Assembly (NCBI RefSeq): GCF_008933115.1
Contig: NZ_WBVO01000001.1
Coordinates: 682,001-746,000, forward strand
Direction of reading: 5' to 3'
DNA length: 64,000 bases
DNA from: Phaeocystidibacter luteus
Lineage (GTDB): Bacteria; Bacteroidota; Bacteroidia; Flavobacteriales; Schleiferiaceae
The notes under the pieces were generated by a model. The model was not told where the DNA came from. It worked only from the letters and a program-made list of their open reading frames with translations, and did not search any database. Each line of letters starts with the position of its first letter. Positions within the stretch are counted from its first letter, which is position 1. This document shows, one piece after another, positions 34,047 through 43,200 of this stretch. Position numbers and translations under genes: made by a program.

Positions 34047-34527
34047 CCGGGGTAGGAATTCGAAGCTTCTTGATTCTTGCAATTGGACCTTGACAAGAAA
34101 CAGACTGGTGGCAAGCGATGCAAGTATTCACCATGTTGTTGAACAACTTCACTTCTTCGCCCTCAGGAGCGTCAACTACAGCTTTCATCGACTGCAGGTA
34201 TGAATCTCCCATCGCATGATATACGGCCGTGATTTTCTCAGGTTCCGTGGCATCCGCAGTATGAAGATTGTAATACTCTTCCGGGAAGCTCTCTGGAGCT
34301 CCGCCTCCGTTCATGATTTGCTCTTTCATGGCCATGTTCTCGTCGAACATCTTACGCATGAGAAGAGCAAGTTCAGAAGGGTCAGGCATGATGATCTCAG
34401 AAGAAGCTTCCGTAGCAGCTTCCTCTTCAACCGGTTCTTCCGCGTTCGTTTCGCCAGAATTGCACGCTACAGCTACCGAAATAAAGGCGGCCATAGCGGA
34501 CAATATCAGGTACTTTTGAAATCGCAT
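34036..34527 (-). CDS. c-type haem lipoprotein
   Basis: A 163-residue lipoprotein with acylated C22 (VAVAC) and an acidic linker, then a mostly helical domain. The haem-attachment motif CIACH is near the C terminus (136-140), the position seen in cytochrome c'-type four-helix proteins rather than in class I cytochromes. No obvious sixth ligand was identified. It is placed 2 bases after the DUF4920 lipoprotein gene and overlaps the mnmD-NUDIX start by 11 bases. Likely an envelope electron carrier or sensor. Confidence 0.8.
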   Translation of the reverse strand: MRFQKYLILSAMAAFISVAVACNSGETNAEEPVEEEAATEASSEIIMPDPSELALLMRKMFDENMAMKEQIMNGGGAPESFPEEYYNLHTADATEPEKITAVYHAMGDSYLQSMKAVVDAPEGEEVKLFNNMVNTCIACHQSVSCQGPIARIKKLRIPTPDEA

Positions 34528-34529
34528 GA

Positions 34530-35060
34530 TTACGACTTAATAGTTACGCCAGTAGCGAGGAAGCTGAGCTTCGTTTCAGGCTCTGTGATCGCATCGATCT
34601 CCTCTTGAGATTTTCCTGCATCCTCTGCAAGGTGACGCAAATGGTCTACTCCAATGGTAGATTTCTTCACCTTACCTTCAATCACAACCTCTTTACCTTC
34701 GATACCTCCTGTAGGAAGAAGGAAAACGTAGTCGAAAGAAACGTGCATACTCTCCTCATCAGAAAGTGGCATGCTCATCCAGCATCCTTTCTTCTGACAA
34801 ACAGCGAGGATTTCGCCTTTTACTTTTACTTCAGCAGAATCTTTCTCTGCAAGAACGGCTAGCATTTCGTCGGTTGACATTGCACCTTCGAATGCTACGG
34901 TATCACCAAAGTGAAGAAGCTCTCCACCGGCCATTGCCATTTCATCTCCTGTATTCTCAACCATCGTTGAGTCCGACGTATTCTCGTCGTTGTTTGTTCC
35001 CTCTCCTGAGTTACAAGCAATCATTCCCACAACCGCAGGAATCATCATCCACTTTTTCAT
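34530..35060 (-). CDS. DUF4920 family lipoprotein
   Basis: A 176-residue lipoprotein. The signal peptide ends at C16 (GMIAC) and a low-complexity acidic linker follows. The DUF4920 domain occupies about 45-175, with its conserved CQKKGCWM near residue 93, an HVSFDYVFLLP strand and the closing ATGV. The two cysteines and neighbouring residues suggest metal or redox binding, but no function is known. It heads a three-gene run with the haem lipoprotein and mnmD-NUDIX genes. Confidence 0.85.
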   Translation of the reverse strand: MKKWMMIPAVVGMIACNSGEGTNNDENTSDSTMVENTGDEMAMAGGELLHFGDTVAFEGAMSTDEMLAVLAEKDSAEVKVKGEILAVCQKKGCWMSMPLSDEESMHVSFDYVFLLPTGGIEGKEVVIEGKVKKSTIGVDHLRHLAEDAGKSQEEIDAITEPETKLSFLATGVTIKS

Positions 35061-35086
35061 AGTTCAGTATTAATTTGTGCGGATGC

Positions 35087-35094
35087 CAAAGATA
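35087..35094 (-). promoter_or_regulatory. -7 promoter box (TATCTTTG) of the DUF4920 operon
   Basis: Exact TAnnTTTG match, 26 bases before the start codon on the minus strand. Confidence 0.6.
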
Positions 35095-35143
35095 AGATTT
35101 TGAACGGTGTTAGTGACACACCAGAACTTCCGTTTCAAATGCT

Positions 35144-35151
35144 TACTTTTG
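35144..35151 (+). promoter_or_regulatory. -7 promoter box (TACTTTTG) of ilvE
   Basis: Exact TAnnTTTG match, 17 bases upstream of the ilvE ATG at 35169. It falls inside the longer upstream frame and so supports the downstream start. Confidence 0.6.
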
Positions 35152-35168
35152 CCGCAAATTGTAGGCTC

Positions 35169-36215
35169 ATGAAGATCACCCTTGCACAGCAATCGAACCT
35201 CGAAAACATTGATTACGACAACCTTCCATTCGGTGTGAATTTCACCGACCACATGTTGGTTTGTCATTTTGAGAACGGGGCTTGGCAAGAACCAGAGATT
35301 CGTCCTTTTGGCAATCTTAACGCAACTTTTGCACTTCATGCGCTTCATTACGGACAAGCCGCATTCGAGGGAATGAAGGCTTACCGAAACCAAGAAGGTG
35401 AGGTTGCTCTCTTTCGTCCGGAACGCAACTGGGAGCGACTGAACAAGTCGGCTGAACGCCTTCTCATGCCTCAGGTACCTCACGAGGTATTTATCGACGG
35501 CTTGAAGAAGCTCATCGAAATTGACCAGGCTTGGGTTCCACAAGACGAGGTTAAGTCACTCTACATCCGACCTTACCTTTTCTCAAGCAGTGAATTTATC
35601 GCGGCACGTCCAAGTGAGCGCTATACATTCGCTATCATTTGTTCTCCGGTTGGACCTTATTATGCTGGAGCTGTTAAAGTGAAAATTGAGGACGTATTCA
35701 CACGTGCAGCCTCAGGCGGAATCGGCTTCACAAAAGCTGCCGGCAATTACGGTGGTGCATTCTACCCTACTGCAAAGGCCATTGAGGAAGGTTACAACCA
35801 GGTTATTTGGACAGATCATGCCAACCACGAGCTAATCGAGGAGAGTGGCACGATGAACATCATGCTTCGCATTGGCGATAAGATGATCACTCCTCCGCTT
35901 ACCGACAGAATTTTGGCTGGAATCACTCGCGATTCAATCGTGACGTTGTTACGCGAGTGGGGCCACGACGTGGAAGAGCGCCCAATCAAAGTTGCAGAAG
36001 TTGTTGAAGCCGCGCGTAATGGCGAGCTCAAGGAAGCCTTCGGAATGGGTACTGCAGCCGTTGTGAGCGTAATCCAACAAATCGGTTTCAAGGGTGAGCG
36101 ATTCGATATCCCAACGCCGGAAGATGGAATTGCGAGTAAGATTCGCAAGGGTCTCAACGACATCCGCCTCGGACGAGTTGAAGACACACACAACTGGATG
36201 GTGAAGGTGAAATAA
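35169..36215 (+). CDS. ilvE: branched-chain amino-acid aminotransferase
   Basis: PLP fold-type IV transaminase interconverting Leu, Ile and Val with their 2-oxoacids. The start at 35169 gives 348 residues. Visible marks are the ALHYGQAAFEGMKAYR segment, YIRPYLFSS, the PLP lysine in GFTKAAGNYGG near residue 196, and the downstream EESGTMN and GITRDS loops. The length matches the type II (larger) BCAT group. It is monocistronic, divergent from the DUF4920 gene, and its stop abuts that of the convergent gene directly. Confidence 0.94.
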   Translation: MKITLAQQSNLENIDYDNLPFGVNFTDHMLVCHFENGAWQEPEIRPFGNLNATFALHALHYGQAAFEGMKAYRNQEGEVALFRPERNWERLNKSAERLLMPQVPHEVFIDGLKKLIEIDQAWVPQDEVKSLYIRPYLFSSSEFIAARPSERYTFAIICSPVGPYYAGAVKVKIEDVFTRAASGGIGFTKAAGNYGGAFYPTAKAIEEGYNQVIWTDHANHELIEESGTMNIMLRIGDKMITPPLTDRILAGITRDSIVTLLREWGHDVEERPIKVAEVVEAARNGELKEAFGMGTAAVVSVIQQIGFKGERFDIPTPEDGIASKIRKGLNDIRLGRVEDTHNWMVKVK

Positions 36216-36827
36216 TTACACCTCGAGCCTGCGCTCTGCCAATTTTTTAATCTGATCAAAGAGTTTTCTAGGAGATTTCGTTCTCCATGAAATGTCATTC
36301 ATTTGACCTCCGAAGAGGAAGTACTGGTCGATACCATAATCAGCCAACTCCTTGAGGATATGTTCTCGTGCGTTTAAGAATACAATCCATCCATCTGGAA
36401 TCTCCTCGAGCCACTCGTCGTAGTAATCGGTGCTGTCCGCATGAAAATTTAGGACGTTTTCTGCGATGAGGATGAACTTGTCGATCCCTTGATCCATCAT
36501 CAAGTCGAGCACCTCGTGCTTCAAAGTCATGATGTCGTTGGTCAACACGTCATTCCACTCCCCCAGCAGTTCGATAATCGCATAGCCTTCGTCATATTCG
36601 GCGAACAACACTTTGATAAAGAGTGTCTCACTTCCAATGTTATCCCACTGTGGGTGAATGACAAAATCATAGATAGAGTCCGTGTAGTACACCTCGGAAT
36701 TAAAGTGACCGTACATAGGTGAACGGTCGTCTTCACTCGCGACGTACAAGTGCCTCCAATTGTAATGCGGTTCTAAATCGTGCATGTAGAAAAGAACAAA
36801 CTTTTGATGCGTATGTTTGAATTCCAA
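36216..36827 (-). CDS. conserved hypothetical protein, 203 residues
   Basis: A soluble, acidic and aromatic-rich protein with no signal peptide. It contains FVLFYMHDLEPHYNWRHLYV near the N terminus, HPQWDNIGS, a FILIAENVLNFHADS strand and a GQMNDISWR segment. I know no family with an assigned function; related sequences occur in other Flavobacteriales. The start is clear, with a 22-base divergent gap to the TIGR01777 epimerase gene. Its stop abuts that of ilvE. Confidence 0.7.
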   Translation of the reverse strand: MEFKHTHQKFVLFYMHDLEPHYNWRHLYVASEDDRSPMYGHFNSEVYYTDSIYDFVIHPQWDNIGSETLFIKVLFAEYDEGYAIIELLGEWNDVLTNDIMTLKHEVLDLMMDQGIDKFILIAENVLNFHADSTDYYDEWLEEIPDGWIVFLNAREHILKELADYGIDQYFLFGGQMNDISWRTKSPRKLFDQIKKLAERRLEV

Positions 36828-36849
36828 AGGCTAGTATAACTCCGAACTT

Positions 36850-37755
36850 ATGAAGAAAGTATTGATTTCTGGTGGATCTGGATTGGTGGGTAAAACACTC
36901 ACCGAATTACTGAAAAAGCAAGGGGTTGAAGTCCATTGGCTTAGCACGAGAAAAGGAGCGTCAGCCGAAGGTGTTACTGTCCATTTCTGGAATCCTAAGT
37001 CCCTCGAAATCGAAAAGGGCGCACTCCAGGGAATTGATACCATTTTTCACTTGGCGGGTGCGAATGTTGCACAGCGATGGACGGAGAAAAACAAGCGTGA
37101 CATCATGGACAGTCGCGTGATGGGCACCCAAACCCTGTACAAGGCAATCGCTGAGTCTGACCAGAAACCATCGCGCTTTATTTCAGCCAGTGCGGTCGGA
37201 TACTATCCTAGCGACTATGAGAAATTTTATACTGAGGACGCCTCGCCTGCAACCGATTTCCTAGGAAGTGTGGTAACAGAATGGGAACGTGAGGTCGACA
37301 GAATCTCTAGCTTGGGTAGTCGCGTGGTTAAACTCCGAATTGGAATTGTACTCGATAAATCAGGTGGTGCGTTGGGACAAATGATTCCAGCTTTCAAGTT
37401 TGGCGTTGGATCTCCACTTGGCAGTGGGAAACAATGGATGCCGTGGATTCACATGGAAGATTTAGCACGGATGTTCATTCATGCCGCAAAAACAGACGAG
37501 ATGACCGGGGCGTACAATGCTGCGGCAGAAAATCAAGTGCGCAACCGCGAATTTGGAAGATGCCTTGCTGTCGCCATGAGGAAGCCCTACTTCTTCCCTG
37601 CTGTCCCTGCATTTGCTCTGAAGCTATTACTTGGACAAATGGCTCAAATTGCACTCATGAGTACCCACATCTCGGTAGATCGAATGAAGGAAGCCGGATT
37701 TGAGTGGAAACATCCAGAACTCATCGCAGCGTTGAAAGACGTCTTGGGTAAATAA
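36850..37755 (+). CDS. TIGR01777 family epimerase (SDR39U1-like)
   Basis: A 301-residue extended SDR. The NAD(P) motif GGSGLVG lies at 8-14 and the family marks LAGANVAQRW, SASAVGYY and WEREVDR follow. The C-terminal domain (DUF1731) ends with IALMSTHISVDRMKEAGFEWKHPEL-type residues. YfcH-type relatives have unknown substrates; a division or cell-envelope link has been suggested for some. It is a single gene, convergent with yceI, whose terminator begins at its stop codon. Confidence 0.93.
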   Translation: MKKVLISGGSGLVGKTLTELLKKQGVEVHWLSTRKGASAEGVTVHFWNPKSLEIEKGALQGIDTIFHLAGANVAQRWTEKNKRDIMDSRVMGTQTLYKAIAESDQKPSRFISASAVGYYPSDYEKFYTEDASPATDFLGSVVTEWEREVDRISSLGSRVVKLRIGIVLDKSGGALGQMIPAFKFGVGSPLGSGKQWMPWIHMEDLARMFIHAAKTDEMTGAYNAAAENQVRNREFGRCLAVAMRKPYFFPAVPAFALKLLLGQMAQIALMSTHISVDRMKEAGFEWKHPELIAALKDVLGK

Positions 37756-37791
37756 AAAAGGCCGCGCATGGAACTAACACCACACGCAGCC
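37753..37791 (-). terminator. intrinsic terminator of the yceI gene
   Basis: On the minus strand a 12-pair stem (three G-U wobbles) with an eight-base loop (arms 37760-37771 and 37780-37791) is followed by TTTTTTATTT. It lies 20 bases past the yceI stop. The T-run overlaps the stop codon of the convergent epimerase. Confidence 0.82.
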
Positions 37792-37811
37792 AGAATTCAC
37801 TGAACCTGAAC

Positions 37812-38474
37812 TTAATTCTTCGCAGTCAAGTCTACTGAAAGGAGGATGTAATCGTCGATCAATTGATCTTTAGTTACACCTTCTACGCCTGTAGAAGCGT
37901 ACATAACTCCCCATTTTTTGCGGTCAATAGAGAACTGTGGAGTATCGAATGATACCATACCATCAACTACCTCTACGTTCGCTGGGATAGTGATGTTGTT
38001 CGTCTTGTCCTTCATGGTAAGGTTACCCTTCACGATGTGAGAAGTCTCTCCATCCGTGTTCGCCATTACGTCAGTAATTTCAAATTTAGCAGTTGGGTAA
38101 GTACCTACTGAGAAGAAGTCGTCGCTTGAAAGGTGGCCGATGAGCTTACCGTAGTCTTCGCTGTCTTTCTCGTAATCCGTAGCGTGAATAGTGTTCATGT
38201 CGATCACAAAAGAACCGCCTACGAGCTCTCCGTTCTCTACTTGAAACTCACCTTCGGTGATTTGGATAGTTCCATCATGACCCCAATCTACATTGGTTTT
38301 GAAACCTCTCCAGTTGATTTGTGCGCTCTCTGGAGCTACAGCGTAAACTGCTGCTGCCTCGGTTTGAGCTACTTCCTGTGCTGATGTAGTTTCAGCTTCT
38401 GATTCTGATGCGTTGTTACATGCTACCATCGATGTGGCCATGGCTGCAATCGCAAGTGCTTTAAGTGCTTTCAT
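37812..38474 (-). CDS. YceI-family lipoprotein
   Basis: A 220-residue lipoprotein with C19 acylated (MVACN) and an acidic linker. The YceI lipocalin-like domain occupies about 45-220: a SAQINWRGFKTNVDWGHDG strand and ending DDYILLSVDLTAKN. Family members bind polyisoprenoids in an extended barrel; the ligand here is unknown. It has its own promoter and terminator. Confidence 0.9.
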   Translation of the reverse strand: MKALKALAIAAMATSMVACNNASESEAETTSAQEVAQTEAAAVYAVAPESAQINWRGFKTNVDWGHDGTIQITEGEFQVENGELVGGSFVIDMNTIHATDYEKDSEDYGKLIGHLSSDDFFSVGTYPTAKFEITDVMANTDGETSHIVKGNLTMKDKTNNITIPANVEVVDGMVSFDTPQFSIDRKKWGVMYASTGVEGVTKDQLIDDYILLSVDLTAKN

Positions 38475-38511
38475 TGTTCTAATGGTTCAAAATTGAATTG
38501 TTTTGACAGTC

Positions 38512-38519
38512 CAAATATA
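38512..38519 (-). promoter_or_regulatory. -7 promoter box (TATATTTG) of the yceI gene
   Basis: Exact TAnnTTTG match on the minus strand, 37 bases before the yceI start. Confidence 0.6.
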
Positions 38520-38621
38520 GAATAGATTTCACAATTAATGTTACAACATCATTATTATTTGTTAGAACATTGATGTTTAGACAATTAGAAAACTTGCGGG
38601 TGTCGAATATTCTATTTATAT

Positions 38622-38652
38622 TGATATCATAATCATATCATTATAAAATAAT
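38622..38652 (+). promoter_or_regulatory. tandem inverted repeats upstream of the SPFH unit (possible operator)
   Basis: TGATAT/ATATCA (38622-38627, 38635-38640) and ATTAT/ATAAT (38640-38644, 38648-38652) lie back to back, ending one base before the SPFH start codon. The surrounding DNA is very A/T rich, so chance is possible. The Arc-like protein encoded by the third gene is a natural candidate to bind here (inference). Confidence 0.4.
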
Positions 38653-38653
38653 C

Positions 38654-39502
38654 ATGGAAAAAACACGCAATTCAAGCACCGCCATAGGCTGGTTAATGGT
38701 TCTCATAGAAGTCTGCCTCATCGGGGCATTCATTTACATGGGAGTGAATCGTCAGTTCTGGTTTTTGGCATTCATCCCTGTATGGCTCGTATTCCTATTT
38801 GGTTTCGTTGTATTGAATCCAAATGAATCAGCCGTCTTAACATTTTTCGGTGCTTACAAAGGCACCATCAAAGCCAACGGTCTGTTTTGGGTCAACCCAC
38901 TCATGGTCAAAAAGAAGGTATCACTTAGAGCTCGTAACCTCGACAGTGAGCCAATCAAGGTGAATGACAAGCTCGGTAATCCCATTATGATTGGGGTTGT
39001 ACTTGTGTGGCGTGTTCGCGATACGTTCAAAGCGAGTTTTGAAGTAAACGACTTTGTCGAGTTTGTGTACGTTCAAACGGATGCAGCCATCCGCAAACTA
39101 GCTACCTCCTACCCTTATGACAATTTCGACGATGAAGAGTCGGAAATTTGTCTGCGTAGCGATATTGAAGAGGTAAACGATGTTCTCGAGACCGAGATCA
39201 CCGAACGTCTCGCCATCGCCGGGATTGAGGTAATGGAGGCGCGAATCTCGCACCTAGCCTATGCTTCAGAAATTGCTGGAGCGATGCTTCAACGCCAGCA
39301 GGCCACAGCGGTAGTGGCCGCACGCCGCCGAATTGTGGAAGGCGCGGTAGGCATGGTCGAACTTGCTCTAGAGGAGCTTGGTCAGAAAGAAATTGTGGAG
39401 CTAGACGATGAGCGAAAAGCCGCCATGGTAAGCAACTTAATGGTTGTACTCTGCGCCGAAAAGTCAGCATCACCCGTTGTAAATACTGGATCTCTTTATT
39501 AA
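38654..39502 (+). CDS. SPFH/Band-7 domain membrane protein
   Basis: A 282-residue protein with two N-terminal hydrophobic segments (about 12-30 and 36-54). The SPFH domain follows (about 58-225, starting VLNPNESAVLTFFGAYKG and containing the VSLRARNLDSEPIKV strand), then the helical segment LQRQQATAVVAARR typical of flotillin-like proteins. SPFH proteins form membrane-bound rings or scaffolds that control proteases and lipid order. The DNA is richer in G+C than its flanks in the second half. The next gene starts within its stop (TAATG). Confidence 0.9.
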   Translation: MEKTRNSSTAIGWLMVLIEVCLIGAFIYMGVNRQFWFLAFIPVWLVFLFGFVVLNPNESAVLTFFGAYKGTIKANGLFWVNPLMVKKKVSLRARNLDSEPIKVNDKLGNPIMIGVVLVWRVRDTFKASFEVNDFVEFVYVQTDAAIRKLATSYPYDNFDDEESEICLRSDIEEVNDVLETEITERLAIAGIEVMEARISHLAYASEIAGAMLQRQQATAVVAARRRIVEGAVGMVELALEELGQKEIVELDDERKAAMVSNLMVVLCAEKSASPVVNTGSLY

Positions 39503-40032
39503 TGACAACCTACTCATCCGTACAAAGGCCACCTTCATGGGTGGCCATCCTAATCGTAACCACGTTCCTGGTTTCGATTCTCACCATAGTGGGGACCTCC
39601 CATGAGGCCATCGGTCAATATCTTTCTGGAGACGGAGAGTTTTATCGCGAAGGTCAAGAGGCCTTTTGGGCCCTCATCGGTGTAGGGTTGCTGGAAATAG
39701 GTTTGTACTTTTTATTCCTTCGGTCTCCCCTTCATCTTCGCATGAATCCTGAAGGCATCCATTATAAACTCTTCCCATTTGTAGTATCTGAAAAGACTAT
39801 CCCTTGGGGAGAAGTAGAAAAAGTGGTTTTCAGAAAAATTCATCCCTTGACGGATTTCGGAGGATGGGGATATCGCCGTAGTTTCTCTGGAAAAAGAGGA
39901 TACATTATGAAAGAAGGCCCAGCTATGGAAATTCATTTCAAAGCAAGAAGCTACCAACTTGTGCTCACGCTCAACGATGCCGCGAAAGCCAAAAGTGTAG
40001 CAGATAAATTCGCAACCACAGCAACTCCTTAA
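39502..40032 (+). CDS. two-helix membrane protein with a PH-like domain, SPFH partner
   Basis: A 176-residue protein with two transmembrane segments (about 13-32 and 53-72). A beta-rich soluble domain (about 77-170) follows, starting LHLRMNPEGIHYKLFPF and containing IPWGEVEKVVFRK, similar in pattern to bacterial PH domains of the YdbT/YcxE type. It is coupled by one base to the SPFH gene. No function is known; a role as the SPFH protein's accessory subunit is inference from position. Confidence 0.65.
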   Translation: MTTYSSVQRPPSWVAILIVTTFLVSILTIVGTSHEAIGQYLSGDGEFYREGQEAFWALIGVGLLEIGLYFLFLRSPLHLRMNPEGIHYKLFPFVVSEKTIPWGEVEKVVFRKIHPLTDFGGWGYRRSFSGKRGYIMKEGPAMEIHFKARSYQLVLTLNDAAKAKSVADKFATTATP

Positions 40033-40035
40033 GCT

Positions 40036-40191
40036 ATGGCTAAGAAGAAAGCATTTGCCCTTCGTCTCGATCCCGACGTCCACGCTGCCCTAGAAAAATG
40101 GGCCGCGGACGAATTCAGAAGTGCTAATGGTCAAATCGAATACCTCCTTCATAAAGCCCTTAAAGAAGCGGGGCGATTGCCTGGGAAATAG
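40036..40191 (+). CDS. Arc-like ribbon-helix-helix protein (51 residues)
   Basis: A very short gene that begins three bases after the PH-like gene. Its product MAKKKAFALRLDPDVHAALEKW continues (residues 1-51) with DEFRSANGQIEYLLHKALKEAGR, the Arc/MetJ ribbon-helix-helix pattern: one basic strand, then two helices with NGQIE in the turn. Similar short proteins follow SPFH genes in many bacteria, to my recollection. It could regulate the operon or bind DNA elsewhere. No toxin gene lies next to it, so an antitoxin role has no support here. Confidence 0.8.
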   Translation: MAKKKAFALRLDPDVHAALEKWAADEFRSANGQIEYLLHKALKEAGRLPGK

Positions 40192-40204
40192 AACTGTAGC
40201 ATCC

Positions 40205-40251
40205 GTAGGTTGTTTTGTACCTTTCTATCGTATTAAGTTAACACAACCTAC
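40205..40251 (+). repeat. inverted repeat GTAGGTTGT/ACAACCTAC around a promoter-like box
   Basis: Perfect nine-base arms (40205-40213 and 40243-40251), with 29 bases between them that include TACCTTTC (40218-40225), close to the -7 consensus. The right arm ends two bases before the start codon at 40254. It may be an operator or a 5'UTR hairpin of the Asp-box protein gene. Confidence 0.45.
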
Positions 40252-40253
40252 TC

Positions 40254-43200
40254 ATGCGGAAGCTACTAACCGGCGTGCTCGCTCTGTGCGCGCCCTTTTT
40301 ACTCTCTGCCCAAAGCACAGAAGATCTTCAAATAGATCGCCTTGGCCAAATGGAATGGCGAAACATTGGTCCCTTTAGAGGCGGCCGTTCCTGCGCCGTA
40401 ACTGGGGTTCCCAACGAACCTCAACACTTTTATTTTGGCTCTACCGGAGGTGGAGTGTGGGAAACCACAGATGGAGGTGGATCTTGGGAAAATATTTCAG
40501 ACGACTTCTTCGGAGGATCCGTAGGAGCGATAGCCGTCTCATCATCAGACCACAACATTATATATGTGGGAATGGGTGAAGAAACCGTTCGCGGCAACGT
40601 GAGCAGCGGTGATGGAATTTGGAAGAGTACCGATGCCGGACAAACGTGGACGTTCGCCGGACTTCCCGCCACCAAGCACATCGGAAGAATTCGCATCCAC
40701 CCTACCGATCCAAATACGGTATTTGTCGCAGCCATGGGTGATTTGTACAAGGACACTCAAGAGCGTGGCGTTTACAAGTCTACCGATGGCGGAACAACTT
40801 GGAAGAAGGTTCTTTTTTCCGATGCCGGATCAGGTGCTGTAGATATAGCTTTCGACCCCTTTAATCCTAGACATCTTTATGCCACTACTTGGACGATCCG
40901 ACGCAATCCTTGGTCGCTTTCGAGCGGCGGAGCCGGTTCTGCTCTTTGGAAAAGTACAGATGGAGGCGAGTCCTGGGAAAGCATTTCCGACAACAATGGT
41001 TTCGCGAAGCAAATGCTCGGCATTATTGGCATTGCGCCAAGTCCAGCGCAGAGAGGACGACTCTATGCCATGGTGGAAGCACGGGACGGAGGGCTCTTCC
41101 GAAGTGACGATGGCGGTGAAAACTGGACCAAGGTTAACGACGACCGCAACCTACGTCAGCGTGCCTGGTATTACACCAGAATTTATGCTGATCCGCATTT
41201 AGCCGATCGCGTATATGTCATGAATGTAGGTTTCCATGTTTCTAACGACGGCGGAAACTCCTTTGCAAGAAAAGGTACACCACACGGCGATCACCACGAC
41301 TTATGGATTGCGCCGGATGACAATAATAGACTCATCGTGGGAGACGACGGCGGCGCTCAAGTGAGTTACGATGCGGCAGAGAACTGGTCTACCTACATGA
41401 ACCAACCTACCGCCCAATTCTACAGAGTAACCACAGACGATCACTTCCCTTTCAGAATTTATGGCGCCCAACAAGACAATTCAACTGTCCGAATTGCACA
41501 TCGCAGCACGGGTTGGGTGATTTCTGAAGATGATTGGGAATCGACCGCCGGTGGTGAAAGTGCACACATCGCTGTTAAACCTGATGACAACGACGTAGTT
41601 GTGGGAGGCTCGTACGGAGGGTTCCTTACGCGAATGAATCACAGAACGGAGGCCATGCAAACCATCCACGTGTGGCCGCTCAACCCGCTTGGACATGGTG
41701 TAGAAGACATGAAGTACCGATTCCAATGGAATTTCCCGGTATTCTACAGCCCACATGACCCAAATGTACTTTATGCCGCATCTCAACACTTGCACAGAAG
41801 CACCGATGGAGGCCGTTCTTGGGAAGTAATTTCACCAGACCTTTCCACAAACGACAGCGCAAAGCAAGTATCAAGTGGAGGTCCAATTACGAAAGACAAC
41901 ACAGGCGTAGAATACTACTGTACCATTTTCGCTGCCGTGGAATCTCCTGCCGTAAAGGGTCTTCTTTGGGCGGGAAGTGATGATGGCTTAATCCACGTTT
42001 CTCGCGATAACGGTGAAAATTGGGAAAACGTTACTCCTTCTGGGATGCCCGAGTGGATGCGCATCAATAGTATTGAAGTTGATCCGTTCAACGAAGGGGG
42101 ACTTTATGTTGCAGGGACACGATATCAACTCGGTGATTATCAACCATACCTGTACTATACTTCAGATTATGGTCAGAGTTGGAAACGAATAGACAATGGA
42201 ATCGACCGAGGACATTTCACTCGTGTGGTGAGAGCTGATGCTGACAGAGAAGGCCTGCTCTACGCAGGAACAGAAAACGGTCTCTACCTCAGCGTTGACA
42301 ATGGAAAGAGTTGGAAAGCTTGGCAGTTGAATCTACCGATTGTTCCTATCACCGATTTAACGCTTAAAGACAAGCATCTTATTGCCGCAACTCAGGGAAG
42401 AAGCTTTTGGGTTCTCGATGATTTGAGTCCGCTTCATCAATGGTCAGAAGATGCTCAATCAAACAATTTCACTGTATACACGCCAAATAGAAGTTGGTTG
42501 ATGGAAGGTGGTAGAGCTCAACCGCAGCGCACAGTTGGTCAGAATCCATATCCAGGTGTGGTCATTCCGTATTTCTTGAACAAGATTGATACGGGTGATG
42601 CGGTTTACTCTGTAAAAATCATGGACAGTGATGGAGTACTCGTTCGAGAATACAGCAGTGATGCAGAAAAGAATGAGAACAAATGGAGTCCGAAAGAAGG
42701 TGCAGCACAGTTCCAATGGGACCTCACCTACGAGGGTGCTAAGCGAATTCCAGGAATGATCCTCTGGTGGAGTTTCTTGGATGGCCCTACGGCTATTCCT
42801 GATACCTACACATTCCGATTCAATATGAATGGAGATTCCGTAGATGTTCAAGCGGTGGTCGAGGCCGATCCTCGCTGGGAGGCTAATCGAGATGACCTAA
42901 AGGCTCAATTCGAATTCCTACTCGAGATTCGCGATCAAATGACGTTGATGCATCAGACCATTGAGGATATCAGAACTTTGAGAAGCCAGATGGATCTGGT
43001 TCTTCAGAATATTGAAGACGAAGAATTGAGCGCAAGTGGAGAATCCATTAAGGAAGAATTGACTTCCATTGAGGAAACCTTCTATCAAACTAAAAATAGA
43101 AGTGCACAAGACCCGTTGAATTATCCAATCCGCTTAAATAATCAGTGGGGGCACCTAGGAAGCCTCGCTTCGATGGGCTTGCAGCGTCCAACCCAACCTA

